Below, piece by piece: positions 39,001-52,200 of a DNA stretch of 64,000 bases. A program made the position numbers and the translations under genes. Below the pieces are notes generated by a model. The model searched no databases. It worked only from the letters and a program-made list of their open reading frames with translations, and was not told the origin of the DNA. Location: assembly GCF_013373865.1 (NCBI RefSeq), contig NC_050470.1, forward strand, positions 22,660,856 to 22,724,855, in the 5' to 3' direction. The first letter of the stretch is position 1. Every line of letters begins with the position of its first letter. The DNA is from Monomorium pharaonis (lineage: Eukaryota > Arthropoda > Insecta > Hymenoptera > Formicidae).

Positions 39001-40060
39001 ATATAACACGGTAAGCGGGACTTTTATGATATTGGACTGCTTGAAAAATTATACTTATAATTTAGTAAGTTTTGTATATAATATTGTTAATTCTTTTGTA
39101 TAATTGTTTATAAATGGATGATAAACGATTTATCATTAGCTAGGAAAATGACAAATTCTTTAGAAAACGTCGATAATAAATTCTTAAACAGGCAGGTCAG
39201 GCAAATAATTGATATATCTTGAAGGAAACATAAATCACAATAACTATGTAACCGTTGACCGAGATTTAAATCAATATACAATCTATTCTTAGATCTTTTA
39301 CGGTCGCTTTATTAGCGGTGATAGATCTCTTTTAAGCGAAAACAAGCCAGAGAAATTTAAATAAAAATGACAAGTATAACTGTGAACATTGGCGAATTCT
39401 GGGGGGGACTTTGGGTTAAAACCCTTCCTTTTCAAATAAAAAAAAATCAGTCTTACTAAATCCGTTTAAAAAATTTAAATAAAATGAGGCAGGCCATTTA
39501 ACGCGGGCGCCTGTGGATCAAATTCTTATGCATAAGATCTACTGTGTTTAATATACAATGTTTAGCGAAAAATTTGAATAAAACTCCCCCCCTCCTCTCC
39601 CTGTTATCGACGTTAAGATCCGCTAGTGACTGTGAACAATGTGCGTTTAAAATGCAGTATTTTAACTTTATAACTTTAAACTGAATGTTGAATGAGCAAA
39701 CTTGCACTAGCGCCCGGCGAAGATGGCATTACCGAAGTCGCCTGGGCGGGATATAATACTTCCTCCTCTGGAAGCGCCTGTAAATCGAGAAGGGAACGAG
39801 TTTCGAGAATTAAGGTAATCGACCCGGCGCACCTGATCGAGGCTCGAATTACAGAGGCCACACGATGGCTCGTATCGTTCGTACTATTTTCAGCCACCCA
39901 CGCGGGCCTAAGTGCCGCTCATTATCTGAAAATGCCCGGCTGCCATTCCGTCTCCCTCGTCGCGTACGCGCGCGCTCGCGTTCGCAGCGGCCTGCGTTAC
40001 GCTACGTTACGCACGCCCACGCACGTCTAGCCGGGGCACTGCGCTATGGAAACGAGTTTC

Positions 40061-40602
40061 CACAGTGCCAGCGCTGGATTTAGGTATCGAACCGCAAGGC
40101 GGTCTCGGAGGGAATTAGGGGCACACCATTCCGAAGGGAAGATAAACGTATCTTGTAAGGCAAATTCCTCAATTCCTAAACCATCCTATTACCAAGAGGT
40201 ACCACTCTTCCAAAGCAGGTTTTTTTTTTCAATGTATCAGGAATGAACAATCTCCATCGTTTTTTTACGTGTTTTTTTTTACATGAAATACTGTAGCGTC
40301 TTAGACAGTTAAATTTATATATATATTTATATTTGTATTTTTTAAATACAATTTTTAAACTTATTTTAATCAAAGTTTTATTATTAGAAATTTTTCTTTC
40401 TAACGGATACCTTTAAGCTAAACGAAGCAGAAATCTTAAAGATAATAATATTATTTATATTTTGTTATTTGTTCTCCTCTACACAAACGTATACAGTTTT
40501 TCTACATCTTGATATGCATATTCATACCGTTGTCATTGATCCACAAGAAACAATAGCAGAAATAATGAGCCTGGGGCATTATTTTATTTAAATCCGCCCC
40601 TG
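40061..40602. mobile_element. Possible decayed hAT-type non-autonomous transposon
   Basis: The left end near 40061-40082 reads CAGTGCC...GCTGGATTTAGG and the right end at about 40587-40602 reads TTTAAATCCGCCCCTG. The right end reversed is CAGGGGCGGATTTAAA, a form common at hAT-like termini. About 12 of 17 bases match between the ends when aligned from CAGCGC. The interior has no transposase ORF. No eight-base target duplication could be found, so the two ends may belong to different insertions. Confidence 0.3.
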
Positions 40603-43471
40603 CGTATACCGCCTATCTTACCGTGGGTTTCACTTTGTGGCATCTGTATTATGCGGACACCTCGGACATGTACACCATATATTCTCTCAAATTGCACTGT
40701 AATCGATAGGTATGCAAATAAATGTTTTTTAATGCGACGTGGCGTCTCAAAGCCCGTCACGGGTTAGAGTGTATATAATCCTTGCTGAACGTCCTTGCTA
40801 CGTATCGTAACACAGCAATATATTGCAGTTGAACGTAAGTTTACGACGACCAGGTTGAAGATAGATATATTTCTAATAATTGAAAATGAGATATACGACA
40901 GAGGATTGTTAAGAAGTAATTGTGCAATATCATGCAGATTAAAAATTTTTTAATATTTTCTATTAGTATTATATGTTAAGATCAGTATGTATAAAAATAA
41001 TATGGCCCTTTAAATTTGAATATCGAGAAATTAATTCCAATTAAACTAATTTATAATGTTATTTTTATTCTCTCTAAGAATTTAGTCATGCAAATAATCT
41101 AAATTAAATTCTATAAGTGATATTAACAGAATATTGGTCCAAATTGATATATAAAGAATATAAAAATGTAAATTTTTGAAAATTTGTGTCATATTTTTTA
41201 CAAACGTAATGAATGACTTGCATGAAGTTTACTAGAATATTGCTTGATTATTCGGTGTTTTCCTCATAACATGAAATGTCAAAATATCGAATTATTCCGA
41301 ATAACGATAATTTACGAGGTACAAGTTGATCCTTAAAAAAAGGTACGTCCCCTTCTGTTTCTGGCCTTGCGAGATGTTTTATAGGCTTTATTTATATACG
41401 AAGCGGAACTTACTACCGTTGCTCGGTACGCTGATGTTGCGTGTTGCTCGAGTTTCATTATTGGGCCCAAATGAATCCTCGAGACGCGGTGAGTCGAGCG
41501 CGCTCCTAATTAATGACGTGGTACGCTACGTCCTGCTGAACGCGCGGTTCACGGGGTACCCTCGCGAGAGGCAACGATCTTGTTCGTAACTCGTCGACTA
41601 CGGGATTTGTGTAGGGGAGATTATTTCACCGGGGTGAAAAAAATTAATAACCACGGAGTGTAAAGCGCATTTTACGACGCGCTATTTAATACGAAGCACG
41701 AGCATTAACGCTTATTGCGCGTAAAAACAAAGTACGATCTAATCTCAAGAGTGGAAGAGCCATGAAGATGAGGGTAGTATGTTACCACAATTAAGTTACA
41801 AATCTACAAGAAATACTGGGCAACTGTTCAAGAAAGTTTTCAATTGGGGAACCATATGTCATTGGTTAAATTTGAAAATTATTTGATATAAGGTTGGATA
41901 AATGTAATATAAAATATCAATAAATAAGGGAATTTATTTTTTTACTTTGCTGCAAATGTCGCATATTACTTGCGTATATTTAATTTCTTAATTACAACAG
42001 GCTTCGGCTTAGAACTTCAAGAACAAGTAATTTCAGGAATTGATTCAGTTCTCGCACGACGAACAAACTCTAACGCGCAATTGAGATATAAATGTATACT
42101 ATTGTGTCTATAAATATGAGGCAAGTGATTATGGTTATTCTTTATCGAGCTTCTGTTAGATTATCGTTTACCGTTAACACTATACCTGTAGTTTCGCGTA
42201 AATAAAGGTGGCGTAGATTGGACCATTATCAGTTGCTAGATGTATTTGACTCTCGCAACTCGCAGACGTTGCGCCATGAACTCGAAAGATCGCTCCAATA
42301 ATCTTTACAATAATGTTAGGTTCGGTAAGTGTCGGGTAAGAGGATCGCGTTAAAAGCGTCCTTGGCATTCGAAGAATCATCATCGGCACGGAGAGAACAA
42401 TAATTTCGGGTTAGTCGGAAGACCAAGGCCACCACGAAGTGTCGTCCTTCGATCATCGAAGGTGGTTTTTACGCGGAAAAGGGCAATTTCTTCTTAGCTT
42501 TATTAGAGCACATGCCGACCAGTTTAACGTTAGGACTCTGTAAGTATAATTTTGAGGTCGGACGAAATCGCGGCCGCGTTTGCTATTCTTTCGTGCAACT
42601 CCCTTTTTCTTCATACTGGAAATTCCTTTATAATTTATGCGAAAATATCTACAATACGGAGAACGAATTCTGTAGTCATTAAAAAGATCATACAATATAA
42701 CGATGCACAATTCCATAAGAGAAATCTATTAGACAAGACGATAGCATAAATTATATAAGTAAAAATGAGTAGAAGCAAGATTTATAAATATTTTTCACGC
42801 ACATATCTACAACTATCTTGATATGGCATAAAGTTTTAGAAATTTAGATTATGAAATAAAAAAAGTCTGTATAACATCTTGACATGGATAAACTTTACAT
42901 GTAAATGTTTTCGTAAATCTTCTGTTTTCTTTTTATAACGGCAGCATTTATTATGTCGTTTTATTATATCATTTTGTTGGACGGTATTTATTATTATACC
43001 CATCAATTATTATTAATTTGAGAAAGCAAAAGAATGCAATGTGGAATTTCTATTTGATGATATACCACTACCAGTAATATTCCACTACGCGAAGCAGCTG
43101 CTTCGACGGTGGATGTAATCTATGGGGTGCTCGATATTTTTCGCGGCGTAACGAGGATTTATAATTGCCGACGAGCATCTAGTCGCGCCGATGACGTTTT
43201 ATTAAATAAACGTCCTTGAAGCTACCGAGAGAGGCACGCCGACCGAGGGTAACAGCCGCGTAGCCGCGGCCGGGGAGAATCGCAACGGCCTGGCCCCGAA
43301 AAAGTGCGTAACCTGATCCGACAAAAAGGTAATAACCCGTTCATGAATTTTAATTTAAAATTAAAGCGATACCGCGCGGGGGAGGGACCGCGATATATAG
43401 CTCGTCCGAGAGTGGTTTTGCAGGTAGCCGCTGCGCGCGGACACACCTCCCTCATCCCCGTTTTGCTCTTC

Positions 43472-43517
43472 ATCTTCTTCTTCTTCTTCTCCTCCGTCGT
43501 GTTCTTCTTCTTCTTCT
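43472..43517. repeat. (TTC)n trinucleotide repeat
   Basis: Two runs of TTC units are separated by a short CTCCGTCGTG interruption. They give Phe-rich or Glu/Lys-rich frames that should not be taken as proteins. Confidence 0.88.
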
Positions 43518-43591
43518 GCTTTACGAAGCTGGTTCTCTCGTTCACACGCCTCCTTCATTTTCGAGCACCGTGCCGAGCTTCTAAAAGAAGA

Positions 43592-43594
<3 letters not shown>

Positions 43595-43648
<54 letters not shown>
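43595..43648. repeat. Long (TC)n microsatellite
   Basis: About 27 uninterrupted TC units begin 80 bases after the TTC repeat. It creates Ser-Leu or Arg-Glu repeats in several overlapping frames. Confidence 0.95.
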
Positions 43649-43651
<3 letters not shown>

Positions 43652-44013
43652 ACCGCGCGACGACATGTTCTCGCGATCGAGTTAATGACGGACGGGCGAC
43701 ATCGCGAGTAACAGTATTGATGCCCCGCCGAGATAGAATCATCGGTGATTTATCGCGCAGATATCGCGTATCTGCAACCGCATCCATCTCATTAAAAGTA
43801 GCTAGCAATCTCGGGGCCGGTTGCATCGATGACGGCTTAGTGCTACCGCAGTCAGCTATATTTTTCACCTCTCTGCCTACCGGCGTAGCTTATAGGCTGC
43901 GTATTCTAGAAAGAGACAAACGTAACCAATCTGGACCGCGCAACGCTGTCGCTGTTGTAACGCATTCTCGAATACGAAAGATAAATTTGAAATTCACTCC
44001 CCGTGTATACGTC

Positions 44014-44033
44014 TTTTTTTTTTTTTTTTTTTT
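44014..44033. repeat. Run of 20 T
   Basis: A long homopolymer thymine tract marks the edge between a GC-rich patch and more AT-rich sequence. Confidence 0.85.
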
Positions 44034-46235
44034 AATTTCGATATCTTACCGTACGGATAAGAAAGTTGCATGCCGTCCATTTAACGAGCGTTAAATTAAG
44101 ATTAAACTCTACTGCTACTTTTCATTAGCCTCCGCCGACTGGCGTAAAGAATTTTCGGCGAACGCGATCGCTGGCCGTTAACGTCCGTTTCGATGAAAGC
44201 GTATCTTCGATTAATTACTGCGTTATATCATTTTTAAGCGCGCCGTGCGAACGACGCGAGCGTCGACCGGAGCCGCGTCGCCGGAGTGATTCGCGCGAGA
44301 CGCGTCGTAAAACGCGCGAAAACGATTTTCCTCGATCGGGCGCGACATGCCGAGGATCGAAATGACGCCGTGGTGCGTATAATTCGCGACGTGAGGCCTG
44401 CGAGCCGAGGAAAAAAAAAGAACGAACGAAGGAAGACGGACAATAAAAGGAGTGATGCGCGAGAGATGAAGCGGTGGGATAAAAGTTGCGTAGAGCGTGT
44501 ATATGTTTACATATATACACGTATACGTACACGCGTCGTACATTCGTAAACCACAGTGTTTTATGAATACGCGAATTTACTGCTTAATCAACCGAGGCAG
44601 CAAGGCCACGCAATTAAAACGCCATTAAGCAGACCCATAAAAATTCTCGGTAAAATTCGGCGAGATCGGGTTACCAAGAAGCTCTTCTTACGCCGGATTC
44701 AGGGTTACTATGGTGGACATCACAGTTGAGAGCGAAGGGGGGATTCTTCGAAATCCCAGTCCCACATTGCGCCACATATGTAGTTTGATCCCTCGCCGAG
44801 TTATCCCGTGTTAAGAGGAACGGAGCCTGTTTCTGAGCCAGAGACATTCCAGATATATTTGTCGCAGTCTCGATACACATTGTAACATTTATTTGCTGCA
44901 AATTGCAGACATAAAAACATGTAAGTCAGTGTATTGCTGATACGTTTTGCAAAGTCCTTTGAGAGATTATTGTTTAGACAACATTTTTTGCGAAGAATTC
45001 TCGTTTATTAACACAAAAATTCAAGATATGTTAAATTTAATTCAAAATTTTTAAAAATTGTGTATGATATTACGTTTCTTCCTGTTTGTACTAATCTGTT
45101 TTATCATTAAATCGTGCTTTTTTTTTATTAATGAAGAAATCTACTCTTCCAGTTTATTTTATCATTGATATTTGCGCCGCACTTATTGAAATTAAATCTA
45201 GCTATACCGAATAAAAATATGATCGCGTTTCGATGTCGCAGGCTAGTGTTACTGAAATTGTTTTTGCTCGACGCAGGATCAACGTACCCCGAAGGCGGTC
45301 TGCTCTAACGGTACGTCAGTTCATTGGGAACAGATGATTAATTATTCGGGCGGGTAGGCGTGGGACGTTATCGACGAATTCACCTTGAACGAAGGCACTG
45401 ACGACGAGAAACGCGCGATACCTCTCTCCCATCTCTCTGCAGAAGTCCTGTCCTCTCAAACGAGCTGGCTGGACCCCACCCGCGTCTTTCAGCATCCGTT
45501 CGACTTTTTTATCTACCTCGCGCAGCGCAGAGTCGCCTCGACTCCGAAACTCGCAAACAGATAAGAGCGCGAAGACGTCTTGTACGTCCGTTCGGCACCT
45601 TTTGCGTTATCCTAATTTTTACGATGTCCCCACGGGGAAAAGGAATTTCATCGAGTCATCCGAGAGAAAGGTGATGATACGACGGGATTAACAAACAGTG
45701 TATTTTTAATCTTCGTTAAAATTTGATACATCACCAACACATATCTGATACAATAAACATACACTCATAAAACATAAGCTTTTCTTTATAATTTATGTTT
45801 AATGTCATTATCCGCCGCGATTCACTATTGCCGATTCAGATATTTCTATTAAAATTTGGACTTTACTTCCTAGTCTAAACTTCCGAAGGGTGCATTGTAG
45901 TTTATGATAGTCGGAGCAAGAAATGATCCGTGAGCTTTTTTGACGGTTGATTGAAGTGCGAGGATAATCACTGATTGCAATTGTCACGAATTTACGATCG
46001 ATTTGTGAACGTCACCGTTCGACTCGCGTTAACATTAGCCGTCGTTTAACCTTTTGCTCGCTAACGGGATACAGCCGGCAATCTCGAGGTGTGAAAAACT
46101 CGGAGAAATTGTCGAAGAATTCGAGCCGCCCGCTATGCACGTCCGCGAAGCGAGTGTCGTCGTTGTCGTCGTTGAAGACGATGACGAAGAAACTGACGTT
46201 TCAGGGAGTCAAAGTTCCTTTTGCCGTGAACCTTT

Positions 46236-46262
46236 CTTCTCTCTCTCTCTCTCTCTCGCTCT
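46236..46262. repeat. (CT)n microsatellite
   Basis: About eleven CT units are interrupted by a G and followed by further CT- and TTTC-rich sequence to about 46300. Confidence 0.88.
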
Positions 46263-49200
46263 TCCTCTTTTCCTTTCTTTCTTTCTGTCTCTCTCACACT
46301 TTTCTTTTTGCCGTTTTCTCTTCACTCTTCGAAGGGTCGGGCGTCACGAAGGTCATCGACTTGCGCGGTGCATCACCGGGTCCTCCACGGACGAGCAATC
46401 AACGTCATATCTTTCAGCGAATACGAGCCGCCAAGCGAGCAAGAAGAGATTTCTACGACTTCGAACGCTGACCGATGTTCAGCAATCCCAGTGATCGATT
46501 CTCGATAACCAATCCAGTCGTCGTGTTGGTAGCCTCCGATAAAGTGTCTATACGCCGTTTCTCCATCACCGTGAATCTACCGGCGCTTTTTTCGCGAAGA
46601 TTTAATAATCGGCTGTCTCGGAGATTCTCTTTGGTATATTCTACAGCCTCTTCATCGCTACCTTCTCTCTTTCATCTGTGTTCGTTATTGTTTAGCTTCT
46701 ATACACGGTCCCTCTATCACGGAAGAAGGTATAAACTTGCGAAGATTGTAAAATTGTTTCAATAGAGGCGTTTAATAAAAATTTTTAGATTAGATTAGGA
46801 CGAAAGTTGGTTAATGGCATAGTATTAAGAATTTTATAGGAAAAGATATGGTGAGAAAATAAATTTCTTTTTACTTAAAATATCATTCAATAATATCATA
46901 TTCTAGAGTCAAAAGCAACTTTTTTATATATTTCTTTCAATCTATAATCTAAGATTTTTTATTTAGTGAAATGTACTGTGTGTCATAGTGTATAGTGAGC
47001 AAGAGTGAGTACGGCGTGTGAATATAAAGTACAAAGCTTTTGTACAGCTTATGAAATTTCATGTAACTGTGAAGTGATTTATTAACTTCTTAATTTTATA
47101 GCGTTTTCTGGCGTAGCGTTTTTACTTCTTTCATCTTAAGTGCGATATGGGTCAAGTGTATAAATCACGGAGAATAATCTCTTTAAAATCGCTCTAAAAT
47201 TGTAATCCCAGTTACACGGAGTGTTTGAAATATGTACAAGAAACGTGTGACCATTTTATCACTAAAACGGCCAGAGATAACGGCAAGAGGGCAATTTGTG
47301 TTACCAAGCTCGGGCGAGGTAAACAGGCAACGGGTAAAACTTTCTAAACCATGCAGCAAGGTGAATCGAGATAAGATCACGCCGTCGAATGAGGCATAAC
47401 GTTAACGAGGGGCACGTCCGAGTGAAACTTAAATTCATAGCGGGGTTTCCTTTTTGATGCGAGCCTGCAGACACTTTCGCTATTTTGATTTAACGAGCTT
47501 TTCCATCTCTCTCGATTGTTCTTTCGTATTCTTTAGGTAACGAGTCTCGCGTAGCCTTGCGGTTCATCACGATCGTCGAGCCGAGCGGACGATACCGCAG
47601 AGAGAGAGACGAGGTAGCAGGAGTGTCAGCGTCCCGCCTGTCTCTCTCCTTACCTCGCCTGGACAAAAACCTCGCTATTCGTTAGAGCCACTCTGCGCTA
47701 TTAAGATAATTGTTCGCGAGAGTGCGGATCGACGTGCTTGCCGCGGCTCGCGTAGCTCACGCGACCTCATGAGAGAGAAACCTTAGCGTCCCTTTTGATG
47801 TCATCGTTTCATCACGTCTTGAGCATTATTTTCCGTCTAACTCAATGGATCGCGCGCGAAACGCCCTTATTGTGCGTTACCGGACAGCAATTTGCGCGAA
47901 CGTCAACGTCGCGAATCGGCGAGAACGAAATATCCTTGACTTACGATCCATACATCTTCTGAGACTTGATCAGGAGAAGCGCGCTTTGATTCTTATATTC
48001 CCTAGTATTATTAGCATATTTTATTCCCTTAGGCCTGGCTTCCTATACCCCGCTAATGGAAATTAAAAATAGTATATAAAAACTGAAATCTTAAAAGTAC
48101 CGTTCTTGATACGCGTATAAAGTAATGGAACTTGTTGTATACATCAAATACGTTTCTGTTTACACGATATCGTATGAAAGATTATTGTGCAGCAACGTCA
48201 ATAAGAATCTATATTCTAATCGATTGGCAAAGAAGCGATTTGCTAGTAGATTGATATGTGATCCTGATTAATGACTCGTATCTTTCATTATTCAAAATCA
48301 CTTCTTCCATTATTCCGAGTGTATGATCAACCGCATTTAAGTGCTTCAATGGACGATTGTAGAATTGTGAGATTACATCTTTGCATAATTAATAGCGTCG
48401 AGAATATTGAAATTTTCCGTGGTAGTTAACTATGACGTATCGTGTCACGAAATGTACGAGGCACTAATGAAACGCTCCTTTCCAGCCGCGAAGTAGGAAC
48501 TCTACAAAAAGTGTAATTACCGAAAGTAATAATTAAGTCTATGCGGGCCATTAATGACTCCAGTTCCGGCCGTTTGCCTCAATGAGAATCGCCGGTTAAT
48601 TCTACGTGTTCAAATGGGAGGTATCTTCGAAGGCACCGAAGATTGATAGATTGATAGAAGATAAATTGAACATTTCCACGTTACTTCTTAAATATATTAC
48701 AGAGATCTTGATTGATTGTCGCGAACCAGCCACGCCTTTGATCTACTTGAGTTATGAGCATGATTTTAAGTCACATCATCATTACGATATATATATGTGT
48801 CATATAGTGAAATCATGTAATTCCTCAGATCTGTTAGTCTGTAAAGCTGCAATTTTTTAATTCCTAAATTTATACTTTTCGTCTTTATATTTTTATCCTC
48901 ATGTACTTGCGACAAATTGAGAATGTACTTTCAATTTTAATATGACTTCAATCTCCAGGTTGGGTTAAATTATTAGTACTAAAAGACACATGTGAATAGA
49001 TAATATATATTTAAATCTTTTTTATTGCGAAATAAATGTTATAAAAATTAATTGAAGGATTTGCTGGCTAAAAAAGCAGCGGTGCTTTCGACATGCTGTG
49101 TGGGTTACGTAAGGAAAAATTGTGGCGTGCGCACTCGGAAAAATATCCTCGCTCGGTGAGAATCCAAGCTTTTGCTGGACGATAGAATCCACGGCGAGGC

Positions 49201-52200
49201 TCGACTGATTTACGATTCAGGTCTCGCATCACCTCCGTCATATTTATTTGTTTGCGGCCTCGTCGCGATGCCCCGAGCAGCTGGCCCGAGGGCAACTTAT
49301 AACGATATTTTCGTCAGCGAGATGTCTCGCGGACACTTCCTGCTGATATTCGCGCATGGTGGTACGGGGATCGGTTGACGCCGACGGGTAAGTGAGCAGG
49401 CAGTAAGCTCAGCTTAATTAATTACGGTCGGAGCGGAACGGACGAACGGAGCTGTTAATGGCCACGGGCGAATTCGCGCGTAACGCAATGTGTTTCTTGC
49501 GACACGTTGCGGCCACGTCGAATTAAATTTAACGGCTAATTGATTTTGCCTCTCAAAATCCCTGCTGATATCGGCGCCCTGTATATCGGGTTATCGATTT
49601 TTTTTTTCGACTCCAAAACGGAATTCCTGAATTCGACGTTTTAATTGTTACGCACAAAGATAATGATTACTCTTCCGGTGAAATAATAAATATAAGTGAC
49701 CGACTGTAAAGTGTTATTGATTGAGAAATGAAGAATATCACACGGAAATGCTAGTAACGCATCGACAGGTTTTAACATATCTTCAGCATTATATTATCGC
49801 CTTGTAATACCGTGACTAAAATTATCAAGTTACGCATAAAGTCATTTTGCTTTTTTATAATTGCAGTAGTATTAAGAATAATAATAAAACAATAAAGCGC
49901 TTCAACACGATATTTTCTTCATTAATACGTACGGATGAAAGATGAATTTATATAACTTTAATTACACATGACACTTAAATTACATTTTAATTTAACGTTA
50001 CTTTTTTAAAAATGTTTCCTCTGTGAAAATCTATTCCGCGTTTCCTTTCCTATCTCGTCACAAGCCATTGATGTGCCTCATCAATCTATCTTTTTGTCAA
50101 TCAATTCTATGGAATATTCCTTCTAGGTTTAACTGTGTTTTCCAGAAATTAAATCTCCTAGTGTAAAAGCGGTGCAACTTGCTAAAGGAATCAAATCGCA
50201 TTCTCTGCGTTGTCACGTCTCCCAATGGGAGATTTCTCTTCCCTTTTCGCGCAATGACCATTTGTCTCGATTAGTGCCGGCCGTCTTGAAGTCTCTTCGT
50301 AAACCGGGAGACATCGATTCCTGGTAGAGAAGGTCGCGGGTACTTCCTACACATCGCGCCATAAGAAGCGTGGCTCTTAACATACTCGATATTGTTTACG
50401 CGATACATCTTGCAGACGTATATTTGAGAAACTATACCTTTCTTTTTTAAGTAGTTGAAATTTAACGTTCGAATCGTGTTGTATTATTTTGTAAAAACTT
50501 TAATCTTGCAAAACTAAATCGAAAATCTTTGTCAAGTTTGACTAGATTTGTGACCAGGTGTAAAAAGTAATGTTTATGCAATTCGATCGATTTGAATTAT
50601 AAGACTTAGTCACAAAAATGTGTTTTTATTGCATTTTTCAATAGTCAAATGAAAGATGGATTTTTGATAACGGTTTCATGAATCGTGCGTGGTTATGCGT
50701 TTGCAAGCGGCTTGGGGGTACCATTTTATTGCTCATCAGTTTGCTTAGTCGGTTGTAAGCCGCAATTACGCAACATCAGCATGATGGTGGTATATGATCG
50801 CCGCGGCGGGGTGAATCGATGTAAACTCGCGAGACGGCTTCCGCCGAGTCTGCTTGACGAGCAGGTATATCTGCTAGAAGCAGGCAACGCACGTCCGTTC
50901 GTGCGGTTAGTGCTTAGCTACTGCGTTAATCCGCGGCTGCTGGAAGACGGGTGGAATTAGAGCCAGATTAAAACTCGACTGCCGCGACGGGCTTTGAATT
51001 ACGAAATGTATCAGTCGAAAAATTTAACTTCTAAAGCTTTCGAGATATCTTATACAGTTTTTTTTGCGCGATAAATTATCGTGGCTTTATTTATTACACG
51101 AGTTACTTTCAATGCTATTTCGACGGAATGTTGTTCCTGTTATTAAAAAAAAAAAAAATGGAGAAGGACTACTTTATATTTTAATGAATATAATAATTCC
51201 ACTCACTCCATATTTATAATTTAAAAAAGAGATTGTTGCAATATATTCTTAATTTGTTTAGAAATGTAATTGTTGCATTTCAGTCTCTTCAGGGGTTGCA
51301 TTTCTATTATTTATTTTCAATTGCTACACGAATTTTCTTAATTACGTACGACACGCAAATGCAAAGGTTTTTGCTTCTCCCCTCGTATCTGATAAACGGG
51401 AGCAGCATCCAGGAAATCCTGAAGAAAGGATCGATTCTCTCTCGTGAGTGTTCTCTTCATCACCTGTTCTGGTACACGAAGGGGGAAGATACGTTCTAAT
51501 GCGCTCTTATATCTCACCGATATACGTTTAATGTCTCGATGCTGCGTGAGATACACATACTTTTGTGTTTAACTTACGTAAGTCATAATCTCTTTCATTA
51601 GCGCGATAGTATCCGATGATTGCGACAAGCTCGATCGACATAAGATACTCTTACAGACCTGTTTTACGCTTATCTCTGTGATTGAGCACGCAATTCGAAA
51701 ATTGGCAACTGACATTTAGAAAGGAAAGTCAGTTACTGCAAGTACGGTTTGATGAAACGATAACATCGAGAAAGCAGTGTAAAAATGCGATAACCATTTT
51801 ATGTAAACAGACGGATGATTCCCGATATATGACAAGTAACTATATTTTTAACAGAAAAATCCTCTTGGGGCTATTTTGCGCTTCATCCGTTACTTTATTA
51901 TAAAAAAATCATCGATAAATTGATATGCGTGGCACCTTAATAGTGCAGCACTTTTTACGGTCCTACGATCTTTCCTATATCAGAGACCGACACCGTTACT
52001 TCTTTATTATCTACGATATGAATCGCGCGGTAGATGGCCGGTACAAGTCTCATGAACACGAATACTTCGTAAGTCGAAGACAGACATTTGTTTTATCGGT
52101 GCTACGTGACCTCCATGAAAATGCCTGGATTCTCCCGTCTCTCAAGAGGCCGCTGTATCACGCACGTGCGAGGTGAAAAATCAAACGCTCCATTATTCTC

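Larger units (their letters stand above)
32460..40060. other. Gene-free stretch with scattered CpG-rich patches
   Basis: Patches near 32,740-33,090, 33,660-34,560, 34,720-35,250, 35,360-35,850, 37,020-37,560 and 37,900-38,900 alternate with AT-rich DNA. The longest frame in the window (200 codons, 37,884-38,486, TTG start) lies here, but its product resembles no family and the patch is generally stop-poor. A strong acceptor-like tract ends at about 36,511. Confidence 0.5.
40603..45240. other. Gene-free stretch
   Basis: A TATATAA at 40772-40778 followed by a GTAAGT donor at 40835 could be a small promoter and first exon. A 43-base segment at about 42496-42538 lies between an acceptor-like TTCTTAG and a strong GTAAGTAT donor. 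GC-rich patches occupy 43,080-43,980 and 44,100-44,900. No gene model could be closed. Confidence 0.45.

Noticed and set aside
43222..43711. Phe-, Glu- and Ser/Leu-repeat frames
   Set aside because: They come from the TTC and TC microsatellites and not from a gene.
46054..46508. 146- and 126-codon overlapping frames
   Set aside because: Both run through the CT microsatellite, and their sequence is dominated by Ser/Leu/Phe repeats.
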